DNA from: Nocardiopsis kunsanensis DSM 44524
Lineage (GTDB): Bacteria; Actinomycetota; Actinomycetes; Streptosporangiales; Streptosporangiaceae
Length of the DNA: 64,000 nt
Assembly: GCF_000340965.1 (NCBI RefSeq)
Contig: NZ_ANAY01000001.1
Coordinates: forward strand, 124,001 to 188,000
Direction of reading: 5' to 3'
Shown here one piece after another: positions 1 through 11,969 of the stretch (positions are counted from its first letter, which is position 1; each line of letters starts with the position of its first letter). The notes below the pieces were generated by a model. The model made no database searches and was not told the DNA's origin. It was given only the letters and a program-made list of their open reading frames with translations. The position numbers and the translations under genes were made by a program.

Positions 1-1459
<1,459 letters not shown>

Positions 1460-2167
1460 TTAACTCACCAGTCCAAAGGTGACCGCCAGGGGCGGAAGCA
1501 GGAAACCGACGGTCACGATCAGCGCGATGCCGGTGGCCACCGTGTTGAGCACGGGCTGCCGGTTGGCCTGGTTCACGCCGAGCGTGGCCAGACCGCTCCA
1601 GATACCGTGCCGCAGGTGGAAGCCGACCGCGATGACGGCCGCGATGTAGAAGAGCGTCACGAACCAGAACTGGGGCTGGAAGCCGTTGACGAGCCGCTCG
1701 TAGGGGCTGTCGGAGGCACCGCCCGGCGAGATGACGTTCACCGCCAGGTGCAGGACGTGGAAGATCACGAAGAGCGCGATCAGCACGCCGCCCCACCGCA
1801 TGGTGTAGGAGGCATAGGTGCGGTGCACCCGCTTCTTCACCTGGTACCGCTGTGACGCCGGCCGTGCCCGCCGTGCGCGGAGCCACAGACTGACGGCCGC
1901 GTAGATGTGGATCAGGACGCTCGCCAGAAGGACGAGCCTGAAGAGCCACAGGAAACCGCTCTCGGGCAGCAACGGTTCACCCAGCTCGCGGAGGCCGTGG
2001 GCGTAGCCGTCGAAGGCCTCCTGGCCCGAGAAGACTTTCAGGTTGCCGTACATGTGCACGATCAAATACAGCACGAGGATCGCACCGGTGACCGCCATCG
2101 CTGCCTTGAGCGCCACCGTGGACCCGTAGGCCGTAGACCGCTTCTTGGTCAAGGTACTGTTCGCCAC
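1460..2167 (-). CDS. sdhC: Succinate dehydrogenase cytochrome b subunit
   Basis: Membrane anchor and haem b subunit of complex II, of the single-subunit five-helix b558 type found with SdhA in Bacillus and actinobacteria (family knowledge). The 235-residue product begins MANSTLTKKRS at a GTG start (2167) and shows about five hydrophobic helices, with histidines such as those in LIVHMYGNL, VLIHIYAAV, VIFHVLHLAV and GFHLRHGIWSG in or next to the helices, consistent with haem ligation. It is the first gene of an sdhCA(B) operon. A promoter with TTGGAC and TTTAAA spaced 17 bases lies upstream, and a LysR-type box sits behind it, next to the divergent lysR gene. No separate sdhD is needed in this type. 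Confidence 0.95.
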   Translation of the reverse strand: MANSTLTKKRSTAYGSTVALKAAMAVTGAILVLYLIVHMYGNLKVFSGQEAFDGYAHGLRELGEPLLPESGFLWLFRLVLLASVLIHIYAAVSLWLRARRARPASQRYQVKKRVHRTYASYTMRWGGVLIALFVIFHVLHLAVNVISPGGASDSPYERLVNGFQPQFWFVTLFYIAAVIAVGFHLRHGIWSGLATLGVNQANRQPVLNTVATGIALIVTVGFLLPPLAVTFGLVS

Positions 2168-2177
2168 AACCTGTCAC

Positions 2178-2206
2178 TTTAAATTCGCGTTAAGCCCGGC
2201 GTCCAA
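2178..2206 (-). promoter_or_regulatory. Promoter of sdhCA
   Basis: On the minus strand TTGGAC (2206-2201) and TTTAAA (2183-2178) are separated by 17 bases, giving a transcription start near 2171, four bases before the GTG of sdhC. Seen directly; activity is inferred. Confidence 0.55.
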
Positions 2207-2227
2207 GTCATGGTGGCCCTGGTGTCG

Positions 2228-2242
2228 ATAGCCGTAGGCTAT
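2228..2242. promoter_or_regulatory. LysR-type operator (T-N11-A palindrome)
   Basis: A perfect 15-base palindrome ATAGCCGTAGGCTAT has the T-N11-A form of LysR-family recognition sites. Its centre is about 64 bases upstream of the predicted sdhC transcription start, the usual activator position for this family, and it overlaps the -10 of the lysR gene itself (TAGGCT 2235-2240), the usual autorepression layout. Confidence 0.7.
2235..2240 (+). promoter_or_regulatory. Leaderless -10 of the LysR gene
   Basis: TAGGCT lies exactly seven bases before the ATG at 2248, with no ribosome site in between. This is the spacing expected when transcription begins on the A of the start codon. Confidence 0.5.
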
Positions 2243-2247
2243 GAAGT

Positions 2248-3267
2248 ATGCAGTTCCAACAGCTCGCATACTTTCTCGCCGTGGCCCGCACACGCCATTT
2301 CACCCGCGCAGCCGAGGTTTCCGGTGTTGCACAGCCGAGTTTGAGCAAACAGGTCCGTAGCCTCGAACGGGAGTTGGGCGCACCGTTATTCAGTCGTGCC
2401 AGGGGAAACATCACACTCACCCCGGCGGGTGAGGCACTGCTTCCCCTCGCGCAACGCATGCTCACCGACCTGGAGACCGCCCGCCGTGAAGTGGCGGAAC
2501 TGGCCGGAGTACGCCGTGGCCGGGTGCGGCTGGGTGCCACACCGTCCCTGTGCGCAGGCCTGCTCGCCGACGTACTCTCCGATTTCCATACCCGCTTTCC
2601 CGGCATCGAACTCCACGTCGAGGAGAGCGGCTCCCGCGACCTGATCAGGGACCTCGGCCGTGGCGAACTGGACCTGGCGCTGATCATCCTGCCCCTGCAG
2701 AGCAGCGACCCGGACTTCATCACCACACCGATCCTGCGCGAGAGCCTCGTAGTGGCCAGCTCGATGGCGGACCCCTCCCCCAACGAACGGGCGTCGATGC
2801 GCATCACCGAGCTGCGCGAACGCCCCCTGGTGATGTTCCGCCGCGGCTACGACGTGCGCGAGGCGACCCTGCGGGCCTGCCGGGCCGCAGGGTTCGAGCC
2901 CGCGTTGGCGGTCGAGGGCGGGGAGATGGATGCGGTCCTGCGCTTCGTGGAGGTCGGCCTGGGCCTCGCCGTGGTGCCGAGCATGGTGCTCAAGAACCGT
3001 CCCGGTCTGCGGGGGACCCCGTTGGCGCGGCCCCGTCTCCTGCGCACGGTCGCCCTGGCGCGCCGGAGGGACGTGGAACCCTCCCACTCGGCGGAGGCCT
3101 TCCGGCGGCACCTGAACACCTACCTGCTGGAACTGCCCCCGGAACAGCTCGGCCCGGACCTGGAGGTACTCATCTCCGCCGTGGACGCCGGTGCTCCCGA
3201 ACGGGGCCGGTTGTCACCGTCGGAGGACACGGCCGCCGAGTGGGAACCTCCCGAGCATTCCGGGTGA
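2248..3267 (+). CDS. LysR-family transcriptional regulator, divergent from sdhCA
   Basis: A 339-residue LysR-type regulator. The N-terminal winged helix-turn-helix covers residues 1-60 (MQFQQLAYFLAVARTRHFT, then AAEVSGVAQPSLSKQVRSLE and FSRARGNITLTPAGEALL), followed by a linker helix and a periplasmic-binding-like effector domain (about 90-290). The tail after residue 290 is longer than usual and Glu/Pro rich. It is transcribed away from sdhC with 80 bases between the start codons, and a T-N11-A palindrome in that gap is placed to activate sdhC and repress lysR. Control of succinate dehydrogenase is therefore a strong inference; the effector is unknown. No ribosome site precedes the ATG, so translation is probably leaderless. 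Confidence 0.95.
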   Translation: MQFQQLAYFLAVARTRHFTRAAEVSGVAQPSLSKQVRSLERELGAPLFSRARGNITLTPAGEALLPLAQRMLTDLETARREVAELAGVRRGRVRLGATPSLCAGLLADVLSDFHTRFPGIELHVEESGSRDLIRDLGRGELDLALIILPLQSSDPDFITTPILRESLVVASSMADPSPNERASMRITELRERPLVMFRRGYDVREATLRACRAAGFEPALAVEGGEMDAVLRFVEVGLGLAVVPSMVLKNRPGLRGTPLARPRLLRTVALARRRDVEPSHSAEAFRRHLNTYLLELPPEQLGPDLEVLISAVDAGAPERGRLSPSEDTAAEWEPPEHSG

Positions 3268-3292
3268 GGGCCTCCTGCGCCGCAGAAGGCCC
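3268..3292 (+). terminator. Terminator hairpin after lysR
   Basis: GGGCCTCCTGC and GCAGAAGGCCC form an 11-base stem with one mismatch and a three-base loop, starting at the base after the lysR stop codon. There is no U tract, which is common in high-GC genomes. Confidence 0.55.
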
Positions 3293-3674
3293 TTCGGAAT
3301 TCCGCGGCCCCTTGCACAGCAGGGCCCCCTGCTCTCCGACATTTTCCTCCGCGGAGAGCCCCGGCCCGGCCAGAAGGCAGAAGGGCCCGAACACCGTCCT
3401 GGTGTCGCACTTCACATTCTTGCCGAGGTTTTCCCGGGCTCCGTACTACGACCGTGCTCACCGGGTTCCACCGCGGCCTTCCGGAACACTCCGCCGGGAG
3501 GGGGCTCCACGGCAGCGGCCGCGCGAAGCCCGCACCCCGGGCGCCTGCGCAGACGGCATCCGGTCCGGCCGGTCAGCACACGCACCTGCCGCACCGGAAC
3601 ACACCTGGTGCAGGTGCAGGTCAACGGGACGGTGAAGCCATCGGCAGAGTTCGATCTGCGCCTCTGACCAGGGG
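3293..3674. other. Intergenic gap between convergent lysR and metallo-hydrolase genes
   Basis: No reading frame here has convincing codon use, start signals or recognisable protein content. It is a GC-rich spacer between two convergent genes with several short inverted repeats (for example TCTCCG and CGGAGA near 3334-3357) that may assist termination. Confidence 0.5.
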
Positions 3675-4310
3675 TCAGAACCCTCGGCTGGCCCAGACCT
3701 CGAGGTTCTCGGTCGCTTCGGCGACGGTCGTGGATTCCCCGTGCCCGGGGTGGACGACGGTCTCGCCGGGCAGGGACACCAGGTGCTCGCGGATCGAAGC
3801 GATGATCCGCGGGAAGTCGGAGGAGGCCTGCTCCGTTGCGCCCGGACCGCCGGGGAACAGGGTGTCACCGGTGAAGACCGTCGAGAGCTCCGGCGCGTAC
3901 AGGCTGACCCCGCCCGGGGTGTGTCCGGGGGTGTGCAGCACCTGCAGCTCCACGCCGCCCGCGCGCAGTACCTCCCCGTGCAGGAGCGGGGCATCGGGTT
4001 CGCGACCCGGGTGCACGCGGTGCCACAGCTCGGTGTCGTCGGGGTGCAGCAGGATCGGTGAATCGGTGAGGTCGGCGAGGCCAGCGGCGGCGTTGACGTG
4101 GTCGCTGTGCCCATGAGTACAGACGATCGCCATGAGTTCACGGTCGCCCAGACCACGTGCGATCGCCTCGTGGTCGTGCGAGGCGTCGATGACAACGGCG
4201 TTCTCGTCGTCGCCGACGATCCACACGTTGTTCTCCACATCGAACTCGACGCCCTCGAGGCTGACCACACCCGAGGTTCGCAGACGCTCGACAGGGGAAG
4301 GGGAGTCCAC
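3675..4310 (-). CDS. MBL-fold metallo-hydrolase (glyoxalase II-like)
   Basis: A 211-residue metallo-beta-lactamase-fold hydrolase. The metal site is complete: THGHSDHVN (HxHxDH, about residues 65-71), the His of LHTPGHTPGG, the Asp of FTGDTLFPGG and the last His of VVHPGHGES. The sequence resembles hydroxyacylglutathione-hydrolase-like enzymes, which in actinobacteria often act on thioester or persulfide substrates of unknown identity; the substrate cannot be read here. I place the start at the GTG at 4310, because GGTGGTGAGA precedes it and the upstream in-frame extension to 4466 has no conserved content. It follows the cyclase gene on the same strand with about 160 bases between them, so it is probably expressed separately. 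Confidence 0.88.
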   Translation of the reverse strand: MDSPSPVERLRTSGVVSLEGVEFDVENNVWIVGDDENAVVIDASHDHEAIARGLGDRELMAIVCTHGHSDHVNAAAGLADLTDSPILLHPDDTELWHRVHPGREPDAPLLHGEVLRAGGVELQVLHTPGHTPGGVSLYAPELSTVFTGDTLFPGGPGATEQASSDFPRIIASIREHLVSLPGETVVHPGHGESTTVAEATENLEVWASRGF

Positions 4311-4473
4311 TCTCTCACCACCAAGAAACGTCTCACGGTCGGACACGGCGCGGGAAGAGCCTATCCCGCGAGCCCCGTCGATACGTGCGTGTCGGGTAAG
4401 AGCAGAGTTTGACTTTGTGGATTTTCGAACATTTCGGAACCCGAACCCATGTGGAACGACATCCACCCGCCGG

Positions 4474-5529
4474 TCAGTCCTGGGTGTGGCCGCCGGGTTC
4501 GAAGTTGCGTCGCAGTGCGTAGGGCTGGATCAGTCCGAGACCGTGCGCGTGCCGGGCTCGGACCTGGACCACCTGGAGCCCTTCGACGCCCTGGAGGTCG
4601 CCGGCGAGCGTGTCGTCGATGAGGACGGTTCCGGGCCGGGCGAAGGAGGTCAGGCGGCTGGAGCGGTTCACGGTCGTGCCGAACACGTCGCCGTGCAGGG
4701 TCAGGACCGGACCCGAGGCCACCCCCACCCGCACGTCGGGAACCTCCACGTGGGTACGGACCCCGGAGGCCAGTCGGAGTGCGATGTCGGCGGCCTCCGC
4801 GGCCGAGTCGGCCACGTAGAGCACCTCGTCGCCGAGGGTCTTGACCACACGCCCGCCCCCGGAAGCGACGATGTCGGCGGCCGCGGCCTCGAAGGACTCG
4901 ACCACACCGGCGAGTTCGACCTCGTCGAGCTCTCGGCTGAGGGTGGTGAAGGAGACCAGGTCGGCGAAGCCCACGATGAGCGGGTAGTAGTTCGGGACCA
5001 TGTCGTTGCTGTTGGACATCACCGCGAGGGTGCGCGAGGTCGAGGCGGCCAGCTGACGGCGCCAGATGTGCAGCAGGAGGCGCTCGACCTCGGGCAACAA
5101 CTCCTTGACCTGCCCCATCAAGGGGTTGTCGGCGTTGTCCTCCCCGTCCTTGAAGATGAGGGTGCTCAGGATGCTGGTCTGCCAGTCGGCCAGGCGGGCC
5201 ATGGTCTGGCCCATCGCCCGGGCGAAACGGACCACGCCCTCGTCGTCGAGCGCACCCCCCTGGAGCAGGGCGTTGGTGACACGCAGGGCTTCGACGTCGC
5301 TCTCGGCGAAGATGGCCTCGTCGTCACCCTGGGTGGGAAAACCCAGGGCGCGCCAGATACGGCCGGCGAGTTCGGGATCGACACCGGACAGCTCGATGGC
5401 CTGGGCCCGGGTGTACACCGCCTCACCGCCCAGGAGGACGGCCTCGATCTCTTTCGGGTCAGGACTCGACGGCATACGTTCTCTTTCACTGCCCGTCCCC
5501 GCGAGGGTGCGAGGAGCACGTTCTTCCAT
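4474..5529 (-). CDS. Class III adenylate/guanylate cyclase with N-terminal regulatory domain
   Basis: Predicted soluble class III nucleotide cyclase of 351 residues. The catalytic domain occupies about residues 180-345: GFADLVSFTTLS supplies the first metal Asp, GRVVKTLGDEVLY the purine-binding Lys and second metal Asp, and GDVFGTTVNRSSRL the Asp, Asn and Arg that bind base and transition state. All six key positions expected for a homodimeric adenylate cyclase are present. The roughly 170-residue N-terminal part (YTRAQAIELSGVDPELAGRIWRALGFP and following helices) resembles the autoinhibitory region of pH-sensing mycobacterial cyclases of the Rv1264 type. Start at 5529 follows TAAACT at 5563-5558, a likely -10; an internal ATG at 5475 is an alternative. 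Product cAMP is expected but not proven. Confidence 0.9.
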   Translation of the reverse strand: MEERAPRTLAGTGSERERMPSSPDPKEIEAVLLGGEAVYTRAQAIELSGVDPELAGRIWRALGFPTQGDDEAIFAESDVEALRVTNALLQGGALDDEGVVRFARAMGQTMARLADWQTSILSTLIFKDGEDNADNPLMGQVKELLPEVERLLLHIWRRQLAASTSRTLAVMSNSNDMVPNYYPLIVGFADLVSFTTLSRELDEVELAGVVESFEAAAADIVASGGGRVVKTLGDEVLYVADSAAEAADIALRLASGVRTHVEVPDVRVGVASGPVLTLHGDVFGTTVNRSSRLTSFARPGTVLIDDTLAGDLQGVEGLQVVQVRARHAHGLGLIQPYALRRNFEPGGHTQD

Positions 5530-5577
5530 CGACGGCTCGTTGAGTTCCGGGGATCCCAGTTTATCCCCGGCCCCAGG

Positions 5578-6111
5578 TCAGGCGGAGGGGGCCGACGGGT
5601 ACCCGGGGGTCTGCGCCGAGCTCACCTGGCGGTAGATCTCGGCCTGGAACCACTGAGGACGGGGCACACGCTGCAGCGTCATGCTCTCGTTCTCCGAAGC
5701 CGACTGCACTGACAACGTTCCGTACCGCATCAGACGTTCCCAGAGGGAGATGTTGTAGGAGACGTCGTTCACCCGGGTCAGGGGCATGGAACGGCCCTGC
5801 TTGGAGACGATGCCCTCTTTCGTCATGAGCCGCTGGGTGGTGAGGACGTAGACGGTCGTGGCCCACCGCAGCATCGGGACCAGGCAGAAGACGATCGTGG
5901 CGAGGGCGGCCACACCACCGATGGCCAGGGCGGCCACGGTGCTCCACTCCTCGTTCCACGGCATGAACCACAACCCGGCACCGACCACCGCGAGGACGAG
6001 GACCAGCACCGCGAACTCGCCCACCAGAACGGTCCAGTGCTGGCGTGCGACGTGGACGAGCTCCTCGTCGTCGGCAAGATGACGGTCCGCGATAGCCATA
6101 CCGGTGATCAT
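5578..6111 (-). CDS. Membrane PH-domain protein (bacterial PH type)
   Basis: A 177-residue membrane protein with two hydrophobic helices near the N-terminus (about 28-50 and 60-85) followed by a bacterial pleckstrin-homology domain (TTVYVLTTQRLMTKEGIVSKQGRSMPL, then RVNDVSYNISLWERLMRYGTL). The same gene order, birA followed by this protein, is known in Mycobacterium (Rv3279c-Rv3278c), so the pair is conserved although the protein's job is unknown. It lies 76 bases after birA and ends 48 bases before the cyclase gene. Either the ATG at 6111 or that at 6099 could start it; neither has a strong ribosome site. Confidence 0.85.
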   Translation of the reverse strand: MITGMAIADRHLADDEELVHVARQHWTVLVGEFAVLVLVLAVVGAGLWFMPWNEEWSTVAALAIGGVAALATIVFCLVPMLRWATTVYVLTTQRLMTKEGIVSKQGRSMPLTRVNDVSYNISLWERLMRYGTLSVQSASENESMTLQRVPRPQWFQAEIYRQVSSAQTPGYPSAPSA

Positions 6112-6187
6112 GGCACAAGCCGGACCGGGCCGTGAAGGTGGAGCAAAGGCCCGTGGACGGACACGGCCCGGTCTCCACGGCCGGGGT

Positions 6188-7042
6188 TCAGGCCCGGGGA
6201 CGAACGTGCACGACGTCGCCGACGCTCAGCGCCTTCTCCCCCGCCGCGGTGGTCACCACCAGACGTGCCTGTTCGTCGATCCCGGTCGCGTCGGCATCCA
6301 GCAGCTCACCACCGGGCAGGTGCACGGTGATCCGGCGGCCCACGGTCGAACACAGGTCCCGGTAGAGGGGGGCCAGTCCGCTCGCCTCCGCGTCACCCCC
6401 GGCAGCGGTCCACACCGTGTAGAGCTCCTCGAACTCACCGAGGAAGGAACCCAGGAGCGAGCTCCGGTCCAGGGCGGTGGCGCCCTCGCTCCTCAAGGAC
6501 ACGGCGGTGGGCACGGGCAGTTCTCCACGGCTCTGCGACACGTTCAGCCCCATGCCGATGACCACGGCCGGGGCCTCGGCCACCAGGTCCGCATCGGCCA
6601 GGATCCCGGCGAGCTTGCCGTCGGTCTCGGCGGACTCCGCACGCAGGCCGGCGGGGACGATGAGGTCGTTGGGCCACTTGAGCGCGGCCCGGACACCGGT
6701 GGTGCGGCGCACTGCGCCCACAGCCGCCGCCCCCATGAGCGCGGGCAGCCATCCCAGGACGTCCGGGGCCACCGGCGGGCGCAACAACAGGGAGAAGGTC
6801 AGCGCCGCCCCCCGGGGGGTCAGGAACCCGCGCCCGAGCCGTCCGCGCCCGGCGGTCTGGTGCTCGGCGACCAGGACCGTGCCCTCCTCCTCACCCTCTT
6901 CGGCACGGGCGAGGAGTTCGGTGTTGGTGGAGCCCACCGCGGGCAGCACCTCCACACGCCGCCACGGCCCTCCGGGCCGCACGAGCGCGGCGGCCAGTTC
7001 GTCCTGCGAGAGCGGTGTCCGACGGGTCCGGTCCAGGTCCAT
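6188..7042 (-). CDS. birA: Biotin--[acetyl-CoA-carboxylase] ligase, monofunctional
   Basis: Biotin protein ligase of 284 residues that activates biotin as biotinyl-AMP and attaches it to the carrier lysine of acyl-CoA carboxylase. Visible signatures are the substrate entry PAVGSTNTELLARA, the adenylate-binding loop AGRGRLGRGF and KWPNDL. There is no N-terminal helix-turn-helix, so it should not act as a biotin operon repressor as the E. coli protein does. Its likely client, AccA3, is encoded 5 kb away (biotin site EAMKMEQ), and the intervening ppc gene separates birA from accD5, which are adjacent in Mycobacterium. The gene runs in the same direction as ppc, with a 90-base gap, and as the PH-domain gene. 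Confidence 0.95.
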   Translation of the reverse strand: MDLDRTRRTPLSQDELAAALVRPGGPWRRVEVLPAVGSTNTELLARAEEGEEEGTVLVAEHQTAGRGRLGRGFLTPRGAALTFSLLLRPPVAPDVLGWLPALMGAAAVGAVRRTTGVRAALKWPNDLIVPAGLRAESAETDGKLAGILADADLVAEAPAVVIGMGLNVSQSRGELPVPTAVSLRSEGATALDRSSLLGSFLGEFEELYTVWTAAGGDAEASGLAPLYRDLCSTVGRRITVHLPGGELLDADATGIDEQARLVVTTAAGEKALSVGDVVHVRPRA

Positions 7043-7132
7043 ACGCCCATTACAGCACTATCGGGAATCCGCCGGGAGGGTGCACCGCTCCCCCTCTCCG
7101 GGGCCGGGGCACCCTCGCGTACGGGTCCGGGG

Positions 7133-9778
<2,646 letters not shown>

Positions 9779-9785
9779 GGGCCCG

Positions 9786-9791
9786 AGCCTA
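9786..9791 (-). promoter_or_regulatory. Leaderless -10 of ppc
   Basis: TAGGCT on the minus strand, seven bases before the ppc ATG, identical in sequence and spacing to the -10 of the LysR gene at 2235. No good -35 is seen. Confidence 0.5.
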
Positions 9792-10009
9792 CAGAGAACA
9801 ACGACCGCACAATACGAGCGGGGGCGCATTTCTCGCATTCCTCAGCGGCGTGAATTATTGTGATTCTTCGCCTCTTTTGCACAGAGTTCACCGCTATTCC
9901 TGTCCTGGGGCGCCCGGGCGACAGGCCGCCGGGAGCGGCCGGGGACGCCCGGTCCCCCGTCAGCAGGCAGGGCCCCGGACAGTGCCGGATAACCGTGGGC
10001 CGCGTGCAA

Positions 10010-10030
10010 AACCCTGTGAGGCACAGGGTT
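10010..10030. promoter_or_regulatory. Palindromic operator in the accD5 promoter
   Basis: AACCCTGTG and CACAGGGTT form perfect 9-base arms around AGG. The right arm runs into the predicted -10 of accD5 (TAACCT 10030-10035), so a bound protein would block polymerase. The regulator is not identified in this window. Confidence 0.6.
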
Positions 10031-10035
10031 AACCT
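10030..10035 (+). promoter_or_regulatory. Leaderless -10 of accD5
   Basis: TAACCT stands eight bases before the ATG at 10044 with no ribosome site between, matching other leaderless starts in this window. Confidence 0.45.
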
Positions 10036-10043
10036 GCGTTGTT

Positions 10044-11654
10044 ATGGCCACCGAAGCCCCTGAACCGCTCCCCACGGACGAGATCGACATCCACACCACC
10101 ACGGGCAAGCTCGCCGACCTGCAGCGCCGCCGGTACGAGGCGGTCAACGCGGGGTCGGCGCGGGCCGTGGAGAAACAGCACGCCAAAGGCAAGATGACCG
10201 CACGCGAGCGGATCGACGCCCTGCTCGATCCCGGCTCGTTCGTCGAGTTCGACGCCCTGGCCCGGCACCGTTCCACCAGTTTCGGGCTGGAGGACAAGCG
10301 TCCCTACGGCGACGGTGTCGTCACCGGCCACGGGACGGTGGACGGACGGCCCGTCGCCGTCTTCAGCCAGGACGTCACCGTGTTCGGCGGGTCCCTGGGC
10401 GAGGTCTACGGCGAGAAGATCGTCAAGGTCCTCGACCACGCCCTGCAGAACGGTTGCCCCGTCGTGGGCATCAACGAGGGCGGAGGCGCCCGCATCCAGG
10501 AGGGTGTGGTCGCGCTCGGCCAGTACGGCGAGATCTTCCGCCGCAACACCCACGCTTCCGGGGTGATCCCGCAGATCTCCCTGATCATGGGGGCCACCGC
10601 CGGCGGCCATGTCTATTCCCCGGCGCTCACCGACTTCACGGTGATGGTCGACCAGACCTCGCAGATGTTCATCACCGGCCCCGACGTGATCAAGACCGTC
10701 ACCGGCGAGGACGTGTCGATGGAGGAGCTGGGCGGCGCCGCCACGCACACGGCCCGCTCCGGCGTGGCCCACTACATGGGTACCGACGAGCAGGACGCCG
10801 TCGACTACGTCAAGGACCTGCTGGCGCACCTGCCCGACAACAACCTGGACGAGGCGCCCCCGGTCCCGCCCGAGGAGGCGCCCGCCGAAGAGGTCACCGA
10901 CTCCGACCTGGCGCTGGACACGTTCGTCCCGGACTCCGCCAACCAGCCCTACGACATGCGCACGGTGCTGGAGTCGGTGCTGGACGACGGTGATTTCCTG
11001 GAGGTCCACGCCCGGTTCGCGACCAACCTGGTGGTGGGTTTCGGCCGCGTCGACGGCCGGTCCGTCGGTGTGGTGGCCAACCAGCCCCAGAGTCTGGCCG
11101 GTTGCCTGGACATCGACGCCTCCGAGAAGGCCGCGCGTTTCGTGCGTACCTGTGACGCGTTCAACGTCCCGGTGCTGACCTTCGTCGACGTGCCCGGTTT
11201 CCTGCCCGGCACCGACCAGGAGTGGGACGGCATCATCCGCCGCGGCGCCAAGCTGCTCTACGCCTACTCCGAGGCCACGGTCCCCCTCATCACCGTCATC
11301 ACCCGCAAGGCCTTCGGCGGCGCCTACGACGTCATGGGTTCCAAGCACCTGGGCGCGGACGTCAACCTGGCCTGGCCCACGGCCCAGATCGCGGTCATGG
11401 GGGCCCAGGGCGCGGTGAACATCCTGCACCGGCGCACCCTGGCCGACGCCGAGGACGTCGAGGCCGAGCGGGCCCGCCTCGTCACCGAGTACGAAGACAC
11501 CCTCCTGAACCCGTACTCGGCGGCCGAACGCGGTTACGTGGACGGGGTCATCATGCCTTCGGAGACACGGGACCAGGTGGCCAAGGCACTCAAGGCACTG
11601 CGGAACAAGCGCAAGCAGCTTCCGCCGAAGAAGCATGGGAACATCCCGCTGTGA
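10044..11654 (+). CDS. accD5: Acyl-CoA carboxylase carboxyltransferase beta subunit
   Basis: Carboxyltransferase subunit (536 residues) that moves CO2 from carboxybiotin to acetyl- or propionyl-CoA. It has the two crotonase-like halves of this family: the N-half with [14 protein letters not shown] and [13 protein letters not shown], the C-half with [22 protein letters not shown] and [15 protein letters not shown]. It overlaps accE by four bases (GTGA) and precedes accA3, matching the accD5-accE-accA3 grouping of Mycobacterium; propionyl-CoA carboxylation is the usual role of AccD5, but chain-length preference cannot be read from the sequence alone. The promoter carries a 9-base-arm palindrome and a leaderless -10. 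Confidence 0.95.
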   Translation: MATEAPEPLPTDEIDIHTTTGKLADLQRRRYEAVNAGSARAVEKQHAKGKMTARERIDALLDPGSFVEFDALARHRSTSFGLEDKRPYGDGVVTGHGTVDGRPVAVFSQDVTVFGGSLGEVYGEKIVKVLDHALQNGCPVVGINEGGGARIQEGVVALGQYGEIFRRNTHASGVIPQISLIMGATAGGHVYSPALTDFTVMVDQTSQMFITGPDVIKTVTGEDVSMEELGGAATHTARSGVAHYMGTDEQDAVDYVKDLLAHLPDNNLDEAPPVPPEEAPAEEVTDSDLALDTFVPDSANQPYDMRTVLESVLDDGDFLEVHARFATNLVVGFGRVDGRSVGVVANQPQSLAGCLDIDASEKAARFVRTCDAFNVPVLTFVDVPGFLPGTDQEWDGIIRRGAKLLYAYSEATVPLITVITRKAFGGAYDVMGSKHLGADVNLAWPTAQIAVMGAQGAVNILHRRTLADAEDVEAERARLVTEYEDTLLNPYSAAERGYVDGVIMPSETRDQVAKALKALRNKRKQLPPKKHGNIPL

Positions 11655-11881
11655 GCGCTTACAGCAACGCGCCGCACCTGACCGTGGTCAGGGGCGAGCC
11701 GACCACAGAGGAACTCGCCGCACTCACCGCGGTGCTCAGCGCACGTGCCGCGGCGGCCCGGACCGCCGCGGAGAACCCACCGCCCGAGCCCGTGTCGGGC
11801 TGGCGCGACCGGGCACAGGGCCTGCGGGGCCGTGTCTCCCCCAGGCCCGGGCCGGGCGCGTGGCGCTTGAGCATGCGTTAG
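11651..11881 (+). CDS. accE: Acyl-CoA carboxylase epsilon subunit
   Basis: A 76-residue epsilon subunit, the small protein that actinobacterial acyl-CoA carboxylases use to strengthen binding of the alpha and beta subunits. The typical pattern is present: [20 protein letters not shown] at the N-terminus, an Ala-rich helix, and the closing [11 protein letters not shown]. The GTG start at 11651 overlaps the TGA of accD5 (GTGA), so translation is probably coupled. The family is short and variable, but the position plus these motifs make the call secure. Confidence 0.9.
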   Translation: MSAYSNAPHLTVVRGEPTTEELAALTAVLSARAAAARTAAENPPPEPVSGWRDRAQGLRGRVSPRPGPGAWRLSMR

Positions 11882-11969
11882 CCGGCAGTCCGCGATTCCC
11901 GATGTACGAAACCCCCGTCGAGCGGTCGGCGCGTCACCGTTCCACGTTCCCGCAGGAGGATTTCCCACC

